Source: Artocarpus heterophyllus
Lineage: Eukaryota; Streptophyta; Magnoliopsida; Rosales; Moraceae
Reading direction: 5' to 3'
DNA: 64,000 nucleotides
Assembly: GCA_025403435.1 (NCBI GenBank)
Contig: CM046335.1
Location: 9,429,187-9,493,186, forward strand
Shown: piece by piece, positions 23,417 through 37,954 of the stretch
Position numbering within the stretch: position 1 is the first letter of the stretch
Layout: every line of letters begins with the position of its first letter
Made by a program: the position numbers and the translations under genes
Notes under the pieces: generated by a model
Told to the model about the DNA's origin: nothing
Seen by the model: only the letters and a program-made list of their open reading frames with translations
Databases searched by the model: none

Positions 23417-24242
23417 AGGGCTGTACAAAAACCACCCCGCACCCGCCAACCGCCTACGCCCGCGTCCGCCCATCTCAAAAAAAGCGGGTTTACGTTAGGA
23501 ACCCACTGGTGGGCGGGTTCAATATATTCGATGGGCGGGTTTGGTTTTAAATTTTTGAGGGTGGGTTCAACCCGCACCCGCCCGCCTATATATTTTTCAA
23601 AAAAAACTTATTATTTATTTGATTTTGTTCTTATTTTAGAGATGATTGAATAATCCAACACTTCAAGCATGGGCTCGGCTGCCTCTTGACATATTAGAAA
23701 TTAGAAATTCTCTTATTATTTTGTGAAGTGATCAAAATTTAAATCAAGTAAATTAGTAGAGAAAGCCCTAAAAGAAAAAGAACACTTGACTTTGTTCATC
23801 ATTTCATTTGTAGCATTCTATTATTTTCGAACCCAGTGAATAGGCTTTAATTTTTATGGACTCTTGACTTTATTTATCACTATATATGTAGTTGATGTTT
23901 CTTGTTGCAGTGAATGATTATGTTTCTTAATTTGTACTTTTGAATATGGTCACTATCTTTAAGCATCAAACTTGTTGGGAATGCTTTATGTATTATCATC
24001 TTATATTTTCTATAAATTTTCTTCAATTTCTAAAAAAAAGGTCCAAAAAATTACATTGGGCAATAGCATAGGTCTAAACCGCCTTAACCCGCCCACACCC
24101 GCCCGCAACCACCAAAAACCAAACCAAAACCGCCCGCCATATGGTGGGCGGTTTGCGGGTTGGTTAATCGCCAACCCGCCATCTAAAAAAACCACACCGC
24201 ACCCGCCAAAAAACCATCAAACCGTCCGCCGTTCACCCCTAG
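23417..24242. mobile_element. Non-autonomous hAT-like element, 826 bp, inside the CACTA second ORF
   Basis: Flanked by a perfect 8 bp duplication GCTACATT (23409-23416 and 24243-24250), the size made by hAT transposases. Ends are roughly inverted: AGGGCTGTAC at left, and the complement of the right end reads CTAGGGGTGAAC. Both ends are packed with GCGGGTGCGG/CCGCACCCGCC motifs in both orientations (23430-23600 and 24080-24235), typical of subterminal repeats. No transposase is encoded. Confidence 0.9.
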
Positions 24243-25929
24243 GCTACATTGATGAAAAAAGTTTATCGGATGAGAAATAAAGGTTTAAGAATTGAAGTGA
24301 CTTTTGATTCGAAAGGCTAACCGAAAGGCGCACCCGACCATGAACTAAGCTGTTGGATCGAAGTCCTTAGTCGAGAACACATTCCTATATGGATAAAAGA
24401 TTGGAGGTCTAAGGATTTGGAACAAGTAAAACATGCAATTTAGAGAGAGATTTACGAAGCTTTCACAGTCAATGATTGGTATAGGAAAAAGGCTTTAAAG
24501 ATTTATGGTGAATTAGCAAAAGGGTTTAGATTCGACCTCTACATTACCTTCGTACAGCCATACCTTTCCGTTTTGGAGGAGGATGAAGATGTATATAAAC
24601 GGCCTCCTACGGTAGTACACTACTACCCCTCCATAAATGATGACGATTAGAAAGCTTTTGTGAGGTATCGATGTTCCACCGAATTCCAACTGTTATCTTT
24701 AAACGCAAGAAAAATAAGAGGGGAAAATGAATACGACTCTATGGTACGTTAATATCTTACTCGTAGTACATATATCAATTATTCTATCACTAATATGTTA
24801 CTAACATAGTGTAATAAAATTCGCTAAGACGGGCGTGCTACCAACACGGGAGGAGTTGTGGGTAAAATTACCTCAAGGTCCCGATGGACAGTTTAAAAAT
24901 CAAGAGTAGCAGAAATTAGGAACTTGATTGTAAGTTTATTGAACACAAAGTATCTAATTTGTAATTTATTAGATGTTGAAGGATCTTAACATGGTTTTGT
25001 TGTTGTTTTACAGGATGAATACACAATACAACAAAGTCAAGGGAGCTTCCAATCTATCGGTAACGATGACATATTGATGAGGACACTAGGGAAACCGAAA
25101 CATTTAGGACGTGTTCGCGGTCAATCGAAGTATGTGAAGCAGCCTCAATACTTCGACCTCCAATCAGGTTCAAAATTGAATTCCTAAATGTCGAAGATGC
25201 AGATAGATATTGTAAAACTGCAACGTGCCAAGTCGACAGATGATGGCATCTCACAACGCAACAACTTCAAGGCTAGTTGTAACCCCCCAATAATGTAGCA
25301 GAAGCTCCAAAAGCTCCAAAAGTCCAATTGTCACCTTTTCATCAAGAGCCTGAATAAGGTCAAGAATGCAGGCTCTTTGTTGAGGATAGAATTAATGGTG
25401 GGTATGCACTTGCTGCGCTTGGGAAGGCATGGATAGAGAGTTTTCCAACTGATAAAGTCCATGGAAGACCATTAAGGGGAGAAAATGTGCACGTTAGTAT
25501 CACTACCATCAAAGTTAGAACAGCTGAATTGCCTGTTCTAACACTTGAAGCAACAACTGTAGGTGAAGCCGCTGAAAGCTTCGGTGCATGACCGAAGAGG
25601 TTAGTTGAAGTCATTGCAATGACGAAAACGAGTCGAGCACCTAGCCACGTTCCACAAGATCTAAGCAGAAAGAAATGCCAAAAAAAGAAAAGCTCTGCAA
25701 AAGCAAAACAATCACAACCTGAGGTAGAACAAGAATAAGAACAACCCATTGCAAATGAGCCACTGCTTGTATTTAATTTTGCTTTAGTACCTCAAGAATT
25801 TATACAGTTGGCTCTATACGCACATTCTTTAATGCGTGATGGGTTGATGATTTAATGCCTAATACCGGTAAATATCACTGGTAATGAATTGTCTATCTAT
25901 GTGGGATATGAAGATGCTTACTACCTCAT

Positions 25930-26702
25930 CAACTTTAAACAAATTGGAGCGAACTGTATCCCAGTATACCTCAGGTAATAACTCTATTCTTAATTCATAA
26001 ATTTTAAAATATAGGCAGAGTTGTAAGGTGCTTTCAAATAATTGACTGTATTGTTTTTTATTGTAGTTTTTTGACAGAATATTGTGAACTTCAAGGCTTG
26101 GTGCAAAATTTTGGCTTCATATCTCCGGCGATTGTTTCAAGTGCTGCAAGAGACCTACAGAGTGATCATAGAGAGCGCACCACGTCACTCCTCCACCTAT
26201 TAGCTCAAGCACCGAGGGGGAAATTATTCTTCCTGCTATACAATGTTGGAGATCATTGGACGTTGGCAGTTATTTCGCCATAGGAGGACCAAATATATTG
26301 GTTTGATCCCCTCGAACACCCACCACGTGAGGATTTCGTATAAGTCACGAGATTGTAAGTATTAATGTTCTCTTATAAAATTAACAATTTTGAGTTTTAT
26401 ATAATTGTATTGTCTATTAATTCATTTAATCATGACACATTGTTATGGCACTTAATAATTGGAATCTTAAAGCGGGAAGTGTTGTCAGAAACTGACTGAA
26501 CGGAACACTATATTCTAGACGTAAGTGTCCAAGACAACAAGGAAACGTAGAATGTGGTTTTTTTATTCTACATTTCATGCAAGATATAATTTCTAGTGGT
26601 ATACAAGCCCTAAGAAGAAAAGATTTTTATATACATACGGATATAAATGAAGTTAGATTACAGTGGGTACAATTTGTAAATGGGTATATCATTTTTAGAT
26701 AG
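25930..26702 (+). pseudogene. Ulp1/SENP-like cysteine protease domain at the end of the CACTA second ORF
   Basis: This part resembles C48 (Ulp1) deSUMOylating proteases that plant CACTA and Mutator elements often carry. Visible pieces: the HWTLAVISP block with the catalytic His at about 26254-26256, a downstream YWFDPLEHPP segment (near 26298-26330) holding the catalytic Asp region, and GNVECGFFILHFMQD (near 26540-26585) with the catalytic Cys. A TAG follows the first block directly at 26281 and an intron seems to lie near 26350-26460. The ancestral product may have been a fusion of a DNA-binding transposon protein with a protease. Confidence 0.72.
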
Positions 26703-26887
26703 ACATAGATTATAGATAAACAATTGCTCAAGCTCAAATGTAAATGATCTTGTATATACCTCATGATTTCAATATACATCAATTTTTGTATATAATTATG
26801 GCCTTATTGTAATAGATAACACACGGAACTGGCCATTCCTTGAGAAATCACAAATTTTGTCAATTTTTTTGGTCAATACTAATTTTT

Positions 26888-27125
26888 CACGACGGTTGTT
26901 TAGAGAACCGTTGTGGAAGGCTAAGCATTCCATGACGGTTTTCTAGAAAACTATCATGAAAGATTCCCCTCACACTCCCATTTTCGCGCCTATTTTGAGG
27001 TTTCACAACGGTAAAAAAACAATTGTGAAAACTTGATTTTGTAGCAGGACTGAAGTTTTCATGATGGTTTTTTAATCGTCGTGAAATTTTTACACAACGG
27101 TTTTAAACCGTCGTAAAATCGCAGT
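26888..27125. repeat. Right subterminal repeats of the CACTA element
   Basis: Multiple TTCACGACGGTT / AACCGTYGTGAA units in both orientations (near 26888, 26905, 26933, 26950, 27003, 27060, 27076 and 27095), matching the left end and internal array and continuing to within about 20 bp of the terminus. Confidence 0.85.
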
Positions 27126-27664
27126 ATGTAATAGTGTTTTCAATATTATGTTATTTTAATGAATGGGATTAATTATTTGAAGTTTTTACATTTAGGTAAT
27201 TGACATTTCAACGGTTTACATATTAATTTTACACCATAAAAATTAACTATGAGATAATACAAAAATATGGGACATAAAAGATTTTTTTGGTAGCCAAAAA
27301 TAATTGATTTTGTTGAAAACTATGAAGTTTGGGTCAAAAATAGAAAACTATAAATTTAAGTTGAAGGGTTTTTATAAATAAAAAAAATTAAAAAAAGGTC
27401 AAATGATATGAATGAACAATAATTTATTACTGTTTAATTCCTATTTTTACTTTATTTTTGAGGGAGGATTTGTTAAAAAGTCAATGACGGCAACCAAACC
27501 GTTTTAACTTTGGTAGTTAGTCAATATTCCTGTGACAACATACAAAAATTTTGAATAACGAGAAAATATATAAACACAAAATTAACAAAATATATGAGAA
27601 TTCAAATTAAACGGTATCACATAGCATATTTGTACCTTAATATGAAATTCTTTTTGTTATTTTC

Positions 27665-27860
27665 CTTCTCTCTTTTTTTTTTTGTCTGGTCCCAGTTTTC
27701 AATTTTTAGCTTTTGTTTTTTCCTTCCCTTTTTTGGGTAGTTTTTCCACTTTTATAATTGGCCGATGGTCGATCTATCAAAGCAAGGTAAGATTTGTTTG
27801 TTTTTTTTTTTTTTTAAAGAAGGTACTTAAAGATTTTTGCAACGACCGTTTTGTGGGTTT
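27665..27860 (+). repeat. Right copy of the segment duplicated across the CACTA element
   Basis: Matches 14514-14650 in order and orientation (TTTTGGGTAGTTTTTC, GGTCGATCTATCAAAGCAAG, TTGCAACGACCGTTTTGTG), with added T runs near 27800-27814. Confidence 0.7.
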
Positions 27861-28180
27861 TTTTTCTTAATGTTAGTGAGGTGGGAAATAATATGAATTT
27901 AATTAAATAATAATGGGCAAAAGAGTACTACAAGACCACAACTTTTAATAATTGACGATGTCGTCACAATTACGAATATATATATATGCACAAACGTATT
28001 TTTTTTTTTTAAGAAAATGGACATATATTATATATTATTTGTATGCTTTTATTTTCGTTTTTACAAACTTTTTTGTGGTTGGTCCATCAAGTCCACGAAC
28101 AAAGAATTTTGCAATTTCAATGTGCAACCACCTTTGTGGGTCTCCAAAGTCGACGAAGGGTGGGGCAAAGCTGTCAACCT

Positions 28181-28307
28181 GATTGATGTAACTTTGATTA
28201 TTTAAGACAGGTGATGTCAACTTTAAGGCATGTCTTTGTTTTTTGATTGATGTAACTTTTATTATTTAAGGCAGGTGATGTTAACTTTTAAGGCATGTCT
28301 TTGTTCT
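28181..28307 (+). repeat. Tandem duplication, two units of ~64 bp
   Basis: Unit 28181-28244 begins GATTGATGTAACTTTGATTA and is repeated at 28245-28307 with a few changes; both contain GGCATGTCTTTGTT. The second P450's upstream block (near 37960-38020) has a single related GGCATGCATTTGGTTTT, so the tandem copy arose after the segmental duplication or was lost there. Confidence 0.88.
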
Positions 28308-30650
28308 CAATCGAATCTAGTTTCTTCTATCCAAAAAAAAAAAAAAAAAGATTATCAACTATATGTGATTAACTTATGTGAAAGTCGAATTCAAATGGAC
28401 AGACTTTAGTTTATATGCTTGTGAAAGAAGATAATACTGATTTTAGCCTTGGAAATTTTGTAGTATTTAAGAGAAAGGTTGAAATTTTGTAATTGAAATC
28501 GTACATTATAGCATACAAAGATTTTATATCGTAACAAACTTTTAATTTATTTTAATATAAAAGCTTTATATTATTTGCTGTTGTTACTTTATAGTTAGAA
28601 CTACAACTTCTTTCAAACACCTTATTTTATGTCTTGATTTGGTAATTTGAAAGTAAAAATTATAATCGTATAGCAAGTGATATTACCAAAATTACAAGAA
28701 ATCTAAAGGTGCGGCTTGAATGGCAAGTTGGACCATCCGGAAAAAGCATTTAATAAGCGTAAGAAATAGATTGTAAATATGCAATTTGAGATTTCGAATT
28801 AATTAAGAAAAGAACGAGATTAATTTAATTCATTGAATTACAAAAGTGTAAGACTCTAGGTTTCGATCATTCATATGCATAGGATGTGGTCTTTAAGGAA
28901 ACAATTATGTATTTTTTAAAAATTTATGACACTACAGTCCACAACCACGAGCCAAAAATATTTATTTTCTAAATAATGGGAATTGGAAAAGTTTAGTTTG
29001 AATTTTAAAAACAGCCAAAAAAAAAAAGTTTTCAAAGGAATAGTTGTTTTTTCCTTCTATGATTCTGTGTGTTTTTCTTTTGGTAAGAGGTTCAAAAAGT
29101 GAATACACTTAAAAAATTGGGAAACAAAGATATGCTATATAATTCTAGATCTAATAACAATACATAATATGTACATAGATATATTCCACAAAAAAAGGGC
29201 ATTGTATGACACATGATAATAAACAAATGAGAAAAAAATATGCGATCAAGCATGGTTCTAAAGAAAAGAAAAACAATTAAAAAAACACCCACGTGGTCAT
29301 CATATTGCTTGGGTTTTTTTCTTTGTTAGAAAAAGATTATCATTACTGTTATTTAATTTTATATTTTGCTGCTTTTGAAAATGCTCATTAATGGAATAGA
29401 AAAACACTAAATAATAATAATAATAATAATTAAGGAGCAGAAAAGACAAATTCTATTGAAAGAATGACCAATTTTACTCAGACACCACCCTCTAAATGTT
29501 GTGTAATTATAAGATAAGTTTTGTGAACTTCTTCCTAAAAAGTGAGGGAAAAAAAAAGAAGAAGACATTTTTGTTTTTACACCTACATTTTCTTGCTGTT
29601 ACATCTATTAATGGTAGTATGTAACACCCCTTTACTATTTACTTGGAGACTGAATGCTTTTCTATCAAAAAAAAAAAAAAAAAAACTCAGAAGACAAAAA
29701 AGTCGTGAAAAGAGAGAGATCGATGAGTTCAAAGAAGAGGAGTGCATCCCCAGGTTCCTAATTTTAAAAGTAAGGCTTTGTTTTTTAGTCAGTTCTTTAA
29801 AAGCCTTTTATATCGTCTCGGTGTTATGGGATTCTCGAATTTATAGTCAATCGGAGTTTTTTCATTGCAGAATTTTTGTTAAAAAAACCACGTGTCTCGA
29901 TCACTTAGGTGCCCAACTTTTTGGAACTTAGTAAACATATGTTAATTCCCTTTAGCATATCATTCAAGTTTTCCCATAGTTTGTGGCTATTTGTATCAAT
30001 AGTAAATTGTACCGTTCTATTTGTATGCTCTTTGCATAATACATTCTGCATTTTTTAATATTACTAAAATACATTATGAATTTTGATATTATTAACAATT
30101 AAAATCTAATAACTAACAATCATTAAACAATATGGACGATTTTGATAACAAAATTTGCATGTGAGTTTTCTTAAAAGCAAGACTCGTTATTCAAAAAAAT
30201 TAAAATTTATTAGGTGAAAAATAATACCAGACGAAAATTAAAATAGCTATTAGATACTAATCATCAATTATTATAAAGTTTAAAATATACTATTTTAAGA
30301 TTAAAAGTTAAAAGTGTGTTGCACATAAAATAAATAGTTTAGCAGTCCTTGTTTTTTTTTTTTGTGTGGTGAATGAACGGGGTCAAAGACCCAAGCAGTC
30401 CTATTTACTTTTGACAGTTCTATTGTCTGTGTTTCCAATATATTTTCAGTTTTTTTTTTGGGAAAAGCCCAATTAATAGTTTATTTAATCGATATTATAG
30501 GGAATGCAAAATGGGACCTACTTTTAAGGTTTATTAACGTAGTATGCATGTGACAAAAATGCTATATTATGAAGGACAGCGGTGGAACAAACCCAAAGTT
30601 GTACTTGCGTGATTACTTGAGCATGTGGGTGCCCCTAATGCCCGTCTTTC
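28185..30650 (+). repeat. Upstream block of P450 copy A, duplicated at 37955-41280
   Basis: Ordered matches to copy B: CGAATCTAGTTTCTTC (28312 and 38032), GCTTGAATGGCAAkTT (28712/38301), ACAAAAGTGT-AGACT (28841/38417), TTCCTTCTATGATTCT (29051/38650), AAAAAGTGAATAyACTTAAAAA (near 29094/38708), and ATGAAGGACAG...GAACAAACCC...GATTACTTGAGCATGTG (30570-30630/41200-41260). Non-coding, so this is duplication of promoter-distal DNA along with the gene. Confidence 0.85.
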
Positions 30651-33199
30651 AGCAAGGTATACGATTCATATATGTATATATTCATATGTATAGTTTTTAT
30701 CTATACTACATAATTTCTATCAAAATTAGTTTCGGTGTTTGATTCTTTTTTTTTTTTTTTAGGTAGAAAGTTTTCGTGTATAAATTTTTTTGTTGTCAAG
30801 TTATAATTCCTGCAGCTTGGTTTTCTAATTTTTTCCTTGTTAATTAATTTCCCATTTTTAGCACTGTTTGTTCTAGAATAGAAAGTTTGATTTACCAAAA
30901 ATTTCGCTCATTATGCCATTATTTGGTTTTGTAGTACAATAATGAGCATTTTTCAGTCTTCTTTCTTGTCTTTTTTCCCCACCCTTTTTCTTGTTTTATA
31001 CAAACGGTGAAAGTTTATGTTGACAGCAACTGCTATATATAGATACTGGTGCAAACCATGTGCTTTGCACATGAAACTTCTATGGGATGTTTATATATTT
31101 CTTTTTATTATAAAATATTTAAGCTTTAGTTTGAGTTTCTTATACTTTAATCAAAAGTCATTTTTCTACTTTCATTGAAAAAGAAATTGAAGTTTTAGAA
31201 TCTGAATAACACTTGAATATTTTATTTATAAAAGTAACAAATGTTATATCACCATGAATAAATAGAGGCTAGATTTTAAGAAAAATAAAAATAAAATAAC
31301 TTAGAAGAAAGACAACTTTTATATTTTTATTATAGAATAGGACAATGTGAAATATAGAGTATTTTTTGAGTACAACATATTTTGAAAAAATGATTTTAAT
31401 AGAAGCAAAAATAGAAAGAAAATTATTGACAGTTATTCATGACAAAATCACATTTGAGAGGGTTGTTAATAAAATATTAAGTTAGACAAATAATTATTAT
31501 AAGGGCAACATTTGCAAAAGATAATACTTTGACAAATTACAAGAAAAATTAGTAAACACGTATGGGAAAAGTTATTGCAATTAAGTATATTATAAAAAAT
31601 TATGCTAATAGGACTCACTTAAAATATAAGATTAAAAAAGTGGAGTTACCAAAATATATCTTTTAGTCAAATTATATGTTTTAGGTTCTTCTTCTTCTCT
31701 GAATATTATACTTGTATAGATAAATAGAGCATACTAAAAAGAAAAAAAAAGGGTTTTGATTAGCTCAAATCAAGTGGAAACTAATTAAACTGTACATATG
31801 AGAGCAAAAAAAATATTTAAATAAAGACACATTTGACAAAAAAAATATTGCAGCAGGGGAGTTACAAGAGATTAAAAAGTATTTATGAAAGTTATGATTG
31901 AATGAATTAAATTTAAGAGTGTTTTTAGCTAAAAAAAAAAAATGAAAAAAAATTTAGTCGTAAGAAAAGCAAAAAAGAAAAGTTAAAAAAAAAGAAAAAA
32001 AAGGATTACAAAAAGACAAAACAACTTGGCTATTTTTTTAAAAAGTGCCAAAAAAAAGAACCCGCTTATTATCTAGTTATGGATTATAGCTTATAGATTA
32101 TAGATAGATAGATTATATATATATATATATCTTTGAATTCGTATACATTCACCCGTAAAAGCAGATAATTTAGACGTAAATTTTAAACGTAATTGTCCAT
32201 TTGCTGAGCTTTAAACATGATTAAAAATGAGTGGAAAAAGAAACATTTGATTTTAAAAACGAGCAAGGCCAGAACCAGAAAATTAGAAAGAGAGACGAAG
32301 GTCTGACTAAACTAATAAGATAAGAAGTGAAATTAAATTTAGGGCGGGCAAAATACAAGTTTAAAGGTGCAGAATGTAATTTTAAAGAAAGTAGAATATA
32401 ATTGTTATAAAATTTTATATATAAAATAATAAAAAAAAATTAAAGAGAGTGTTTATCTACTCTTGTTACTACGTGGCTGGACTCGAAAAGAGCATGTTCG
32501 TGCTTCTACTCTCAAATGGCATTATATACAAGTGCATTAATCCGAGACTCAGAATGGGATGTGCTGCATATTGACTCCAAAACTGCCGGAGCCAAATATC
32601 CAGTGGGGACTGGTCAATGATTATATTCTCTTTAAAGTATATTTTGTACTTATTATGGTTTTTTAATGTAGTAAAATCATTGAGATATTCCAACTTTAAT
32701 CTTATCATACGATTTAACAAATTAATATTATTTTAATTATATGTTATGTATTTTTATGTAATTTTAATTAACAGACAATCACATAAGACAAAGGTACAAA
32801 TTGTTTTTTGATTAAATAAATGTAGTTTATAGTTTTTATGGGACTGTGACTAGTTTATTATGTGATATATCTTATAGGGTGTTTGGTAGGTGGTTAAAAC
32901 CATTGGTTAGAATTGTTTTTACTGTAACATGTGAGAGCTCTATATTGTAACGATTTTTTTTTAATTGTTACTGTAGCATGTAAGAACTTTACACTGTTTA
33001 TAACTAAAAAAGTAACAACGGCAAACAGGGTGTTAATCTTATAGGAATTAACTAATGTCGTTTTTTTAATGGAAACTAAAGTATCTTGTTGGATTCTTTT
33101 TTCCCTCCAAAGAACAGGCTTATGTTAATATCTAAATTAAAACGAACTTAAAAACTAAAAGAATCATGAAATTTTGAGCGATTGCAAATTCTGCAGTCC

Positions 33200-33730
33200 A
33201 TTCACAAAGCTGAAATTCTGCAATATAAACGACATGTGCTGCTTTAGACGAGCTCAAAAAAAAAAAAGCATTGTGACAATGAAGAAAACGACACATCTTT
33301 CCTAAGGACGTCACATGCTTAGGTAAAACGACATAGCAAACGACATATCTTTCCAAGGACGTGACGTGTTTTGGCAAAACGACATCATCATTACACAACG
33401 TATATTTTTTTTGCATTTTTTATGGCGCATCGACGACATACCGTTTTTGAACGACGTTTTTCTTTGTTAGATAGCGTCATGATTATTAAACTACGAGTCG
33501 TTTCTACAAATGCATGTCGTTTTTTGTGCAACAACGGAAACTTTTCTTGTATTTTGTTAGTGCAACAGCATATCGTATTAATGATCAATGGCGGAAGGTT
33601 TTTTGGCTAAAAACTTGGGGCGATCAAAATTACTTGTTCATTGCAAAAGCCACATGAGCATGTCCCATTTTCTCATGGTATCAAAATTTTACATGTTGAA
33701 AGACGTGTCGTTTTCCCGTGCAAAGGACAT
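33200..33730. repeat. AAACGACA-rich block, copy A
   Basis: Several AAACGACAT motifs in its left half (near 33285, 33327, 33343, 33379) and the complementary TGTCGTTTT in its right half (near 33513 and 33707), so the block is loosely inverted. Landmarks CATGTTGAAAGACrTG and GTATTAATGATCAAyGGCGG recur in the copy B block at 41300-41600. Confidence 0.75.
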
Positions 33731-34464
33731 CAAATTTTTTATAAAGTGTTTGTGGGTATTGGTTTGAGCCTATTTTACTTTTATTTTCTTTTAAACTTTC
33801 ATTACATTTGTTTTTTTTTTTCTATTTTTTTACGTGGATGAACCGGAGACAGTAACAAAATTAACGGATGAAACAAATGGTATCTTGTGTATAGAATTTA
33901 CTAGGTTTCTTGTTGCGAAAATAGTGTGGTAGAAACAAAGAACAAGAATACATACAGATATACGTAGAAACTTAAGACGAGAAAAAAACCATAAACAGAG
34001 AAGAAAAAATCAATAAACTCAAAAAAGATTACAAAACTGTGGTGCTTAGGGCGGCTAAAAGTCAACAATACCAAACCCAAATGCAATACATCATATATAT
34101 ATATATATAGAGGCATAAACAAAAACTGATATAACCTATAATGGGCTTAAAACATAAACTTAACAGCCCAAAATGCAAAGGTTCGTACTGTAGGGTTCCT
34201 CCTATGCACCACTGATCTTATGAAAAATTCTATATTTGTTCTTCCACCGTAATTATCGCACTGCGAGTTTTTTTTGTTTGGCCAAACTACATTTAGGTCA
34301 CTATAATCTAACATTTCTTTGTTTAAAATAATACTATATTTCTTATTAGTTATTGTATATTCTTGTTGTTCTTTTCTATAGCCCTCCATTGTCTCATACT
34401 TCTTTAGTGACGATAATTCTGAAGTTTCCTCGCCGGCCATATGGTTGACTTTTGGGTTCTGATC

Positions 34465-34475
34465 CACATATAAAT
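34465..34475 (+). promoter_or_regulatory. Candidate TATA box of P450 copy A
   Basis: CACATATAAAT lies about 45 bp before the ATG. The same layout is kept at copy B (CTACATATAAG at 42282-42292), and the preceding CGGCCAT element is also conserved. Start of transcription not determinable. Confidence 0.45.
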
Positions 34476-34515
34476 CATAGTACTCCATGCCCTCACAATA
34501 ATCAAGTGTTCCACA

Positions 34516-37691
<3,176 letters not shown>

Positions 37692-37954
37692 CAAAACACC
37701 CTTGTTCATTGTAGTTTATGGAGTAATTCCTTGTGATGCGATTAATTATGTGCTTATTAGGGTTAATATCTTACTGATGCCCCTTAAAATTTGAAGTCAT
37801 TTCAAGTTTATCCTTTGAACTTTAAACACTTTTGGGAGAAAAACTAAAAATGACCTCAAAGTTTAAGGCGCTAACGAGATTAACCCTTCGTATTATTATT
37901 AGTATGAATGACGTGGGCACGTTGCAGTAATTTCTATCTTATATGTATGTATCT

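Larger units (their letters stand above)
23265..26702 (+). pseudogene. Second CACTA ORF (TNPA/Transposase-24-like, with Ulp1-like C-terminus), broken
   Basis: Starts at an ATG (MSCEINSDQYKEEYKKYTPS). After the hAT-like insert it continues in a sensible frame with a plant transposase block (LREHIPIWIKDWRSKDLE..VKHAI style, near 24361-24440, then VQPYL near 24553 and a YRCSTEFQ-like region near 24660-24700). Further blocks near 25020-25260 and 25370-25740 (GYALAALGKAW, basic Lys/Ser tail) are typical of CACTA second ORFs, followed by a Ulp1/C48 peptidase-like end. Introns appear probable near 24740-24810 and 24930-25015. In-frame stops interrupt it, for example near 24318 and 24441. Role in transposition (repeat binding) is known for TNPA but only inferred here. 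Confidence 0.78.
14902..27136 (+). mobile_element. CACTA (En/Spm-type) DNA transposon, 12.2 kb, with nested insertions
   Basis: The left end begins CACTACAACAAATT and the right end reads ...TGTAATAGTG, the reverse complement of CACTATTACA, flanked by the 3 bp duplication TTT (14899-14901 and 27137-27139), as expected for CACTA transposons. Both ends carry subterminal repeats built on an ACGACGGTTT core. Inside, in order: a TNP2-type transposase remnant, an internal array of palindromic repeats, a C-rich tract, and a second ORF with TNPA/Transposase-24-like and Ulp1-protease-like parts. Two later insertions are nested: a solo LTR (16299-19307) and a hAT-like element (23417-24242). Without them the element would be about 8.4 kb, a normal size. 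Stops and frameshifts make it non-autonomous. An alternative right end at GATTTTGTAGCAG near 27035-27047 resembles a mutated terminus, but the repeats continue beyond it. Confidence 0.92.
27137..34515. other. Long gene-free region upstream of the first P450
   Basis: No gene in 7.4 kb. It opens with the CACTA target duplication TTT. It contains the right copy of a duplicated segment (27665-27860), a 64 bp tandem repeat, the upstream block shared with the second P450 (about 28185-30650), very AT-rich DNA with many A and T runs (30.6-33.0 kb), a short repeat near 32876-33030, the AAACGACA block and an AT microsatellite near 34092-34109. Short open frames here are AT-driven. Confidence 0.65.

Noticed and set aside
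27035..27047. GATTTTGTAGCAG as the true right end of the CACTA element
   Set aside because: It resembles the complement of the left end, but the subterminal repeats continue beyond it, and only the end at 27136 is flanked by the matching TTT.
29542..29931. A 129-codon frame upstream of the P450 pair
   Set aside because: Lys/Phe-rich composition from A and T runs, no domain, no matching frame in the copy B duplicate.
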